From positions 1-9,672 of the forward strand of contig DFKQ01000092.1 of assembly GCA_002373875.1 (NCBI GenBank): 9,672 bases of DNA, in the 5' to 3' direction. A model generated the notes under the pieces. It was not told the DNA's origin, made no database searches, and saw only the letters and a list, made by a program, of their open reading frames with translations. Made by a program: the position numbers and the translations under genes. Position 1 is the first letter of the stretch. Each line of letters begins with the position of its first letter. This stretch comes from Lachnospiraceae bacterium UBA3641 (lineage in GTDB: Bacteria > Bacillota > Clostridia > Lachnospirales > Lachnospiraceae). Below are positions 1 through 6,316 of the stretch, in pieces.

Positions 1-248
1 ACACGTCCCTGCATGCACACAACCGGTACCTCACCGACATATCCGAAAATGAACTGACCCTTATGTCCGGGGACGGTGGAAATGGGGAAACCGTTTATCT
101 CGCTGTAGGACAGGGTTCCGACCGTCCTGATCTCATTGCCGTAGTCCCCCAGCCCCGACCCCAGAACGATCGCCACCTTAGGTTCAATGGGAATCCTTTC
201 CTTAATTGACTCGTAGCACTTCATCAGCTTATCGTATACCTCGCTCAT
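1..248 (-). CDS. Purine nucleoside phosphorylase, N-terminal part (runs off left edge)
   Basis: The first 82 residues of a trimeric-type purine nucleoside phosphorylase, the purine-salvage enzyme that splits (deoxy)inosine and (deoxy)guanosine with phosphate into free base and (deoxy)ribose-1-phosphate in the cytosol. Seen in the sequence: the phosphate-binding loop GSGLG at residues 30-34, the PGHKG segment at 60-64 whose His is conserved in the family, and the start of the MQGR motif at 79-82, which in relatives continues into an FHxYEG stretch. Roughly 190 C-terminal residues lie outside the window. The start ATG (246-248) shares one base with the TGA stop of the upstream 930-aa kinase gene and follows a strong AGGAGA ribosome site, so translation is probably coupled. 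It is the last visible gene of the minus-strand run. A xanthosine phosphorylase (xapA-like) specificity cannot be excluded from this part. Family confidence is high. Confidence 0.9.
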   Translation of the reverse strand, partial: MSEVYDKLMKCYESIKERIPIEPKVAIVLGSGLGDYGNEIRTVGTLSYSEINGFPISTVPGHKGQFIFGYVGEVPVVCMQGR

Positions 249-3040
249 CACTTATCTCCTTCCAGAATATTTATTACTACGGCCACCACATCCTTAACGG
301 TCTGGTAGTCAAACATATCGTATGCGTCTTTCATTTTTTTAATATTTACATTTATTTCTTCACCAAAGTTATGACAGGACAGGTCGTTTATGATCTCTTC
401 GCATCTTTTAAGATTAACATTATTAAGGCTTTGTTGCAAATCGGTCATTACATCCCTTTCCAGTTTTTCAAGCTCCAGCTCCGAAAGTGAATCCTCTGCT
501 TCCCCTTCACCCTCATAGGCTCCCTTTTCCACAAGTATTGATTTTATCTTCTTCAGGAGTTCATCGAAGCTCCTTAACGTCGGATCGAGATTTACCTCAA
601 TAAAATCCCTGTTGTTTTCCTTACCTGCGAATTCAAGCTCCTTGAACTTCTCGGAAATATTGACAGCTCCCACCGAGGCCGAGGATGACTTAAGGGCATG
701 TACGTTCGTGGTGAATAGATTTATATCGCCATCCATGAACTGTACGGGTACGGCAGCCAGCTTATCAAGTCCTTCACTATAATAGGTATTTAGGACTGAC
801 AGATATACCTCCTCGCTTCCTCCCACATTGGCGATACCCTTCCCGATATCAACCACCAGCGGATCGGGTTCGGGCCCCTTATTCATCTCCTTAACGGATT
901 CCTTGACCTCGCCCTCAGCTTCCTCGGTAACAATGACCGCCATCTCTTCAGGCAGATATCGCCTCAACAGCCGTCCCAGATGATAATCCTTGACCGGCTT
1001 GGCGATATAGTCATCAAACCCGGCATCAATAAGCTTATCCTTAACATCTCTTCCAAGCTCAGCGGTTATGCAGAGGATGGGAAGCCTGGCATTCCTTCCC
1101 GGTATCTGCCTTATCCTTCGCAGGGTCTCCACTCCGTCCATCTCAGGCATCCTCTGATCCAGAAGTATAAGGTCAAAGTCATAATCCTTCAGGATCTCAA
1201 GACATTCGCGGCCGCTTGAAGCAGTCTTTGCATATATATCAAAATCGCCGAGAATGGAGCACATAACCTTTTGATTAACCAGGCTGTCATCCACAACAAG
1301 AACCCTTGCCTCGGGGAAGATGAACCGCTCGGTACTTCGTGTCCTCTCATAGTCTCTCCGGTTCCATTCACCGTTAAGGACTTCAACTATATTCAGGCAG
1401 GATAAAGGCTTTCTCAGAAGCCTGCAATTACCGAAGTCACCGCACACATGGCCGTAGTCGGTGATTATGTATGTGATATCCTCAACCATTGTTGCCGTAA
1501 GTATCTCATACAGGCCCTCGAAATCCCTCTCCCATATGAATATGTGAGTATATCTGTGATTCTCGATCTCATTTCTGAAGGCCACCGGCCCCATGGCATA
1601 AACAGGGCTTATCCTAATGTCCTCACACAGATCCTTCCATATCCTCTCTTCATCCTTATCATGAAGATAAATAAGTATCTTACGCTGCATTCCTTCATCA
1701 ACGGTAAGCATCGGCGTATCATCAAGTATATAATTGGAGAACTCGAAAAGTATTGCCGTTCCCACACCCACAACGGATTCGATCTTCAAAAACCCGTCCA
1801 TTGTTGCCAGCAGCTCGTTACAGATGGATATCTCAAGGCCCAGACCCTTAAGGGTAGCGTTTCTTCTTGAATCATACTTATTGAAGGCTCCAAGAAGGGA
1901 ATCCACATCAGCATCCGCCATGCCCGATCCCGTCTCGGCAATCCTGCACTTGAACCTGACCGTATGTTCCTCCGTTACCTTCTCCGACTTGATCTCAAGG
2001 GACATACTCCGTCTCTGATTCTGCTGGATCGAATTAAAGAGCAGGTACATAAATATCTGCTTGATGGCCTGTACATCCCCGAAAAGATAGGTTGGTATGG
2101 TTCTGTCAATATAAACATAGAAATCAGCGCCCTCATCCTGCATTGACTTGGACACCCTGTCTATAACATCCTTCATCAGATCCCTAAAGCTGTATTTGAT
2201 CGCTTCATTTTCCCACTTGCCCGAATCAAGCTTACTGTAGATGAGGATATTATTCACGATCCGTAAAAGCTGCGACGAAGCCTCCTTTATGACCTCGGCC
2301 TGTTCCCTTGCCCCCTCCGTAAGCTCCTCCTTAAGAACCAGTTCGTTCATACCGACAATTGAATTCATGGGATTGCGGATCTCATGAGTCATGTTGGCCA
2401 GGAACCTTATCTTGCTGAGTTCGGAATTCCTTATTGAAATATAGGACTGTTCCTTCTTAAGCTTCGTCCTGTTGAACAGAGCCGTCTCATATGCGACTAT
2501 CAGGATCGGAACAAGACAGGCAAAAAGGAAGTTGAGCATCTTTTCCGAAAAGGAACAGCCGTTTTCAAGATAATAATCAAAGAGTTCCCGGTGCAGATAG
2601 CTGTAATAGAGCATTTCCCCGTAATAAACAAATTCACATATGGCAACTAACCACACTCCCCTTCCTTCTATCGTGAAAAAGGTCAGGACTATGGCTGATG
2701 TCAAAAGGACCGGTATGCCGTTATAAATGAATCCGGTCACAAAATAAAACAACGGCAATATAAGGAAACATGTGGTAAAGCACATTACATACGATATGAT
2801 CTTGTACTCCTTGTATCTGTACAAAATGTATGTGAAGGCAAGCATCACCATCAAAAAAACAGACTCCATTATCTGGACCGGCGTACCATAGCCCGCAATG
2901 GGTGAAATGAGTATGAAAAGGAGAAGCACCGGCACCGTATATCCCACAACAAGATAGAACTTCTTGCTGGTCATGGGTATCTCTTCATCATACAGGTATT
3001 CCGTTATTCTTTTTATCTGTGTCCTTAACTTTTCCTTCAT
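248..3040 (-). CDS. Six-TM hybrid histidine kinase with pseudo-receiver, receiver and Hpt domains (930 aa); ATP-binding domain degenerate
   Basis: A membrane hybrid sensor kinase. Six hydrophobic segments are visible at about 28-50, 55-74, 81-104, 106-124, 128-149 and 168-190. They are followed by HisKA with the H box NMTHEIRNP (His219), a HATPase-like domain (about 315-435), a receiver-like domain lacking the acidic phosphorylation site (about 454-556), a true receiver (577-697: Asp584/585, phosphoacceptor Asp628, Thr659, Lys681), an Hpt domain (about 728-835) with HxxK...G centred on His781, and an extra helical C-terminus (851-930). The HATPase domain is unusual: the G1 Asp is Glu369 (ETGSG), the G2 box reads LKGLGL in place of GTGLGL, and the N-box Lys is Gln, although Asn336 remains. 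It may bind ATP weakly and act mainly as a phosphotransfer scaffold (inference). It starts 8 nt after the 704-aa paralogue, with only a weak AGAAGA site. An internal Met22 has a GAAGAGAT site, but the N-terminus parallels the paralogue, which favours Met1. Confidence 0.9.
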   Translation of the reverse strand: MKEKLRTQIKRITEYLYDEEIPMTSKKFYLVVGYTVPVLLLFILISPIAGYGTPVQIMESVFLMVMLAFTYILYRYKEYKIISYVMCFTTCFLILPLFYFVTGFIYNGIPVLLTSAIVLTFFTIEGRGVWLVAICEFVYYGEMLYYSYLHRELFDYYLENGCSFSEKMLNFLFACLVPILIVAYETALFNRTKLKKEQSYISIRNSELSKIRFLANMTHEIRNPMNSIVGMNELVLKEELTEGAREQAEVIKEASSQLLRIVNNILIYSKLDSGKWENEAIKYSFRDLMKDVIDRVSKSMQDEGADFYVYIDRTIPTYLFGDVQAIKQIFMYLLFNSIQQNQRRSMSLEIKSEKVTEEHTVRFKCRIAETGSGMADADVDSLLGAFNKYDSRRNATLKGLGLEISICNELLATMDGFLKIESVVGVGTAILFEFSNYILDDTPMLTVDEGMQRKILIYLHDKDEERIWKDLCEDIRISPVYAMGPVAFRNEIENHRYTHIFIWERDFEGLYEILTATMVEDITYIITDYGHVCGDFGNCRLLRKPLSCLNIVEVLNGEWNRRDYERTRSTERFIFPEARVLVVDDSLVNQKVMCSILGDFDIYAKTASSGRECLEILKDYDFDLILLDQRMPEMDGVETLRRIRQIPGRNARLPILCITAELGRDVKDKLIDAGFDDYIAKPVKDYHLGRLLRRYLPEEMAVIVTEEAEGEVKESVKEMNKGPEPDPLVVDIGKGIANVGGSEEVYLSVLNTYYSEGLDKLAAVPVQFMDGDINLFTTNVHALKSSSASVGAVNISEKFKELEFAGKENNRDFIEVNLDPTLRSFDELLKKIKSILVEKGAYEGEGEAEDSLSELELEKLERDVMTDLQQSLNNVNLKRCEEIINDLSCHNFGEEINVNIKKMKDAYDMFDYQTVKDVVAVVINILEGDK
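255..263 (-). promoter_or_regulatory. Ribosome binding site of the purine nucleoside phosphorylase gene
   Basis: The minus strand reads GGAAGGAGA here, 6 nt before the ATG at 246-248. It lies inside the last codons of the preceding kinase gene, and the stop and start codons overlap as TGATG. The strong site fixes this start and suggests both reinitiation and independent loading. Confidence 0.75.
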
Positions 3041-3048
3041 AAAGTCTT

Positions 3049-5163
3049 CTACTCGTTAATATACTCGATCATATTTCTGGGAAGCAGATTCTTGAGAGTC
3101 TTTTCTATCCTCTCTATCTCAAGCGGCTTGCTGATAAAGTCATCAAATCCCGCTTCCATGAACATCTCTCTGGCGCCGTTAATGACATTGGCCGTAAGTG
3201 CTACTATCGGAATGCCCGCCGTTACCGGATCCTTAAAGGCCCTTATGGCTTCCAATGTATCTATACCATTCATTTCAGGCATCATATAATCAAGATAAAC
3301 CAGATCGATATGTTCCCTCTCCAGCAGGCTTAATGCCTCCCTGCCACTGAGGGCTGTAAGGACGGTTGCCCCGTATTTCCTCAGTATCCCGCTGGCCACA
3401 TTGAGGTTGGTCAGATTATCATCCACAACAAGTATCCTTGCCCGGCTGCACTTGAAGGCATCCTTCCTTACTACCTCCCTTGCGTAAGGAGTGTCTTTGT
3501 TAAGCAATACGTTGGCCACATTCAGTATATTGATGGGTCTTGTCATTATGAAGCCCACCTTGTTCATTGATACCGATTCATTAAGTGTGGAGATTATAAC
3601 AAGACGCTCCTTGTTAATCTCCCTCTCAAGGAACCTCATATCTCCGTAATAAAGCTGCGAAGAGATAAAAACATGTGAATAGGAATTAGCCGCCACATAG
3701 CTCTCGAAGGCTCTCTTATCCGTTGCCAGCTCGGAATAAACGTGAAGGGCATTGAATATCTTCCGAAGGGCCAGCCTCTCTTCCTCGTCATTTACATATA
3801 TGAGCACACTGTATACATCCGGATTGCCTATATCGACTATACCTGCCTTGTCATCTATCTGCATCGGCACCGAGAAGCCGAAATTGGATCCCACATGGTA
3901 GCTTGACCTTACCGTGATCTCTCCGCCCATCTTATCGATGATCTCCTTGCAGATCGCGAGCCCCAGCCCTGTCCCCTCAACCGCATTCAGTCCATCCTCC
4001 GTGAGGTTTATTCTCTTATACAATTCAAAGAGGTGAGGGATGTTCTCGGCCTTGATACCTACACCCGTATCCTCTATCTCCGCCTTGAGGATTATCTCAT
4101 TTTCATCGGTAGCTTCACCGTAAACCCTTAAGATAACACGGCCTTCCCTGGTATACTTTACTGCATTGTTAAGGATATTTATGAGGACCTGTCGGAGCCT
4201 TGGTCCGTCACCGAAAAGGAACCTTGGAAGTCCGTCATCTATCTCTACAAAGAAATTAACGGAAGAATCCATAAGCCTTACCGACGTCATGTTTATTATC
4301 TCCATGAGAAGCCCGGACAGGTCAAATCTTATGTTGCTGATGGTGATCTCCTGGGAACCTGTCTTACTCAGATCCATCACCTCATCGGTAAGGGATAAAA
4401 GAGCGTTCGAGGAATTCAGTATGTTATACACATATTCCTTGACCCTGTCATTGATATCCTGGTCAAGAAGAAGGTCGATGGTACCTATTATGGCATTCAT
4501 GGGAGTCCTTATTTCATGGGACATGTTGACAAGGAAGATATCCATACTGACATAGGCGTTAAGGGCCTCCACATGAAGTTTTTCGAGGTTCGCTTCTTCC
4601 TTCCTGTTAAGATACATTCGAAAGCGTATGGCCGCTCCGCAGCTTATTCCCGTGATAAGTATCCCGACAAATACCGCCTGATAGTCAAGCACGGTCTCCC
4701 GGGCAGAGTCAACCTCGATCGACCTTCTCATCTCACCCGCATACAGAAGGATAACATACAGTGTAAGGTCAAGGCAGGTCATTATGGTGGCCCATTTTCT
4801 CGAAAGAACCAGTACATTGTAAAGAAGTCCGAATATAAAATAGACGGGGATACAGAAGGATATCTTGCCATATTCAAAAAACAGCATCGGAAACAGTACG
4901 GTATTAACGGCAAGCGACATGATTATCGCATGCAGCTCGTACTTATGAGTCAGGTTCCCGATATAAAGCGTATACAGGGACATGGCTGCCATTACCGCAA
5001 CCACAAGAAAGGACCTGAGTGTAGGGAAAAAGATCCTTATCAAAAGAGTCGAAGACAGTAATGCCAGTATTGCAATAAGATGCATTCCGTTGTATATCTT
5101 GACTTCGTCCGAAAGCTCATCGCCAAAATATTTGTTTTTGAGATTGCTGAGTACTTTATCCAT
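3049..5163 (-). CDS. Six-TM hybrid histidine kinase with pseudo-receiver and receiver (704 aa)
   Basis: A membrane-bound sensor kinase that appears fully competent. Six hydrophobic segments lie at about 28-46, 50-69, 77-97, 101-120, 124-142 and 162-182. A short coiled stretch leads into HisKA with NMSHEIRTP (His216). The HATPase domain has NNA (Asn333), DTGVGI (Asp365), GTGLGL (397-402) and a C-terminal GSxFxF-like end. A receiver-like domain follows (about 450-555) without acidic pocket or phosphoacceptor, then a true receiver (576-696: Asp581/582, phosphoacceptor Asp625, Thr657, Lys679). There is no Hpt domain, so phosphoryl groups on Asp625 would need an external Hpt. The only one nearby is in the adjacent 930-aa protein. 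No HAMP, PAS or GAF domain or known ligand pocket is recognised, so the stimulus is unknown. Its ribosome site (5175-5180, AAGGAA) overlaps the stop of the upstream response-regulator gene, and the gap is 15 nt. The kinase assignment is very secure; the pathway is inferred. Confidence 0.93.
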   Translation of the reverse strand: MDKVLSNLKNKYFGDELSDEVKIYNGMHLIAILALLSSTLLIRIFFPTLRSFLVVAVMAAMSLYTLYIGNLTHKYELHAIIMSLAVNTVLFPMLFFEYGKISFCIPVYFIFGLLYNVLVLSRKWATIMTCLDLTLYVILLYAGEMRRSIEVDSARETVLDYQAVFVGILITGISCGAAIRFRMYLNRKEEANLEKLHVEALNAYVSMDIFLVNMSHEIRTPMNAIIGTIDLLLDQDINDRVKEYVYNILNSSNALLSLTDEVMDLSKTGSQEITISNIRFDLSGLLMEIINMTSVRLMDSSVNFFVEIDDGLPRFLFGDGPRLRQVLINILNNAVKYTREGRVILRVYGEATDENEIILKAEIEDTGVGIKAENIPHLFELYKRINLTEDGLNAVEGTGLGLAICKEIIDKMGGEITVRSSYHVGSNFGFSVPMQIDDKAGIVDIGNPDVYSVLIYVNDEEERLALRKIFNALHVYSELATDKRAFESYVAANSYSHVFISSQLYYGDMRFLEREINKERLVIISTLNESVSMNKVGFIMTRPINILNVANVLLNKDTPYAREVVRKDAFKCSRARILVVDDNLTNLNVASGILRKYGATVLTALSGREALSLLEREHIDLVYLDYMMPEMNGIDTLEAIRAFKDPVTAGIPIVALTANVINGAREMFMEAGFDDFISKPLEIERIEKTLKNLLPRNMIEYINE

Positions 5164-5174
5164 ACCGTGCTATG

Positions 5175-5180
5175 TTCCTT
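5175..5180 (-). promoter_or_regulatory. Ribosome binding site of the 704-aa kinase gene
   Basis: The minus strand reads AAGGAA, 11 nt before the ATG at 5161-5163. It overlaps the TAA stop (5179-5181) of the upstream REC-HD-GYP gene, which suggests coupled translation. Confidence 0.55.
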
Positions 5181-6234
5181 AATCAGCAGCGTGTTCGTAT
5201 CTGTCGGCTCCCGATACAAATATCTCCACAAGGTCGGGATCGTAATGGGTACCGCTCCACAGGCTGAGTCTCTTCACCGCTTCAATATGCGATAAGGGAT
5301 CTGCTCCGTCATTATGATTCCTGAAATTGTCATAGCTGTTCACGATCGCAAGTATCCTTGCTTCAAGCGGAATATCCGTGGTCATCAGCCGATCCGGATA
5401 TCCCTTGCCGTCCCACCTCTCGTGATGCGACCGGCACATGTTGTAAACATAGGAGAAGAATGCATTCTTCGATATTGCCTCCGTAACCTTCTTACATGCC
5501 TCCGCACCTATGATAGTATGGGCATGATTGAACTCCTTCTCCTGAAGGGACAGATCACCCATGTCCGCAAGACACCTGTCTGTCATGCACAGCTTGCCCA
5601 TATCGTGAAGCTTACTGGCAAAAACAAGCTTTTCCTTATCCGATTCCGCAATGGCATATTTCCCGGTGGATATTATATCCACGAGAAAAATATCCATATA
5701 CTTTTGAACCCGTTCGCAGTGTCCCGCGATCATATGAGACCTGCCTGCCATAAGGGATGCGAACATCTCGACAAGCGCGTATTCAAGCTCGACTATGTTA
5801 TGGACCTTTTCCTTGAGCGTATTGGACAGATTCTCATTATATCTCTTAAGCTTACGTTCGCTCTCTATCTGCTGGACATGGACATCCAGCCTCTTACGCA
5901 GAAGGGCTGTCGTATAAGGCTTCTTGATATAATCAACGGCGCCCAGATAATAGCCTTCAACCTCGGTTGTCGGATCGTCCTGAGCAGTCAGGAAGATGAC
6001 TCTTACATCCGCAAGTCTCGGATCGTTGCGCATCTCCGAAAGCACATAAAAACCGTTTATGTCCGGCATATCTATGTCAAGGAGGATGATATCCGGCGGA
6101 TCCGGCATATCGCGCAGAAATTCAAGGGCCGTCTTGCCGGCATTGACCGGAACAACCTCATATATCTCTTCCAATACCTTCTTGGCCATAATAAGGTTGG
6201 TCATGTTGTCGTCTACTATCATAACCTTGAACAT
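5179..6234 (-). CDS. Response regulator with HD-GYP-type output domain (351 aa), one predicted metal ligand altered
   Basis: A cytosolic RpfG-like response regulator. The N-terminal receiver (about 2-118) has Asp8/9, phosphoacceptor Asp53 in ILLDIDMPD, Thr83 and Lys105. A charged helix (about 118-150) links it to an HD-GYP-type domain with GHCERV (His172), HDMGK (His210, Asp211, Lys214), HTIIG (His239), HHERWDGKGYP (270-280) and a C-terminal SGTHYDP segment. HD-GYP enzymes normally hydrolyse cyclic di-GMP at a di- or tri-iron centre. Two departures are visible. The segment that usually reads AD-x-YD has VNSYDN here, so Asn299 replaces an Asp expected to ligate metal. The R-x-Y motif after it is also missing (RNHNDG instead). 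Hydrolytic activity is therefore uncertain, and binding or signalling without catalysis is possible. GGGAGAG at 6242-6248, 7 nt upstream, supports the start. Its place directly before two hybrid kinases suggests it is their output. Confidence 0.9.
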   Translation of the reverse strand: MFKVMIVDDNMTNLIMAKKVLEEIYEVVPVNAGKTALEFLRDMPDPPDIILLDIDMPDINGFYVLSEMRNDPRLADVRVIFLTAQDDPTTEVEGYYLGAVDYIKKPYTTALLRKRLDVHVQQIESERKLKRYNENLSNTLKEKVHNIVELEYALVEMFASLMAGRSHMIAGHCERVQKYMDIFLVDIISTGKYAIAESDKEKLVFASKLHDMGKLCMTDRCLADMGDLSLQEKEFNHAHTIIGAEACKKVTEAISKNAFFSYVYNMCRSHHERWDGKGYPDRLMTTDIPLEARILAIVNSYDNFRNHNDGADPLSHIEAVKRLSLWSGTHYDPDLVEIFVSGADRYEHAAD

Positions 6235-6241
6235 GCTTGAA

Positions 6242-6248
6242 CTCTCCC
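6242..6248 (-). promoter_or_regulatory. Ribosome binding site of the REC-HD-GYP gene
   Basis: The minus strand reads GGGAGAG, 7 nt before the ATG at 6232-6234. It is a well-spaced independent site, as expected for a gene not tightly overlapped with its upstream neighbour. Confidence 0.65.
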
Positions 6249-6268
6249 TTCATCTCTCACATTTTCCG

Positions 6269-6316
6269 TCATTCCGGTTAAGCTTCTGCGTAATTCCGAG
6301 CGCGGCGGGGGATCCT
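6269..6316. repeat. Degenerate intergenic repeat with imperfect hairpin, overlapping the vWA stop codon
   Basis: This lies in the 80-nt gap between the vWA and REC-HD-GYP genes, the only sizeable gap in the minus-strand run. On the plus strand, ATTCCGAGCG is followed by GC-rich sequence and GGGATCCT. ATTCC at 6293-6297 can pair with GGGAT at 6309-6313 (one G-T pair), with a small GC inner stem. A shorter related fragment, TCATTCCGG, sits at 6269-6277. From memory, ATTCCGAGCG...GGAATC palindromes are common small intergenic repeats in bacterial genomes; this would be a decayed copy. The element reaches into the TAG stop of the vWA gene. No T-run follows on the transcript strand, so it is not a standard terminator. 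I saw no convincing promoter in the rest of the gap. Confidence 0.35.

Noticed and set aside
5314..6240. Long plus-strand reading frame (308 codons) opposite the REC-HD-GYP gene.
   Set aside because: It is the antisense of a clear response-regulator gene; its product shows no recognisable domain and there is no supporting context on that strand.
6293..6313. Rho-independent terminator after the vWA gene.
   Set aside because: The hairpin is short and imperfect and is not followed by a T-run on the transcript strand.
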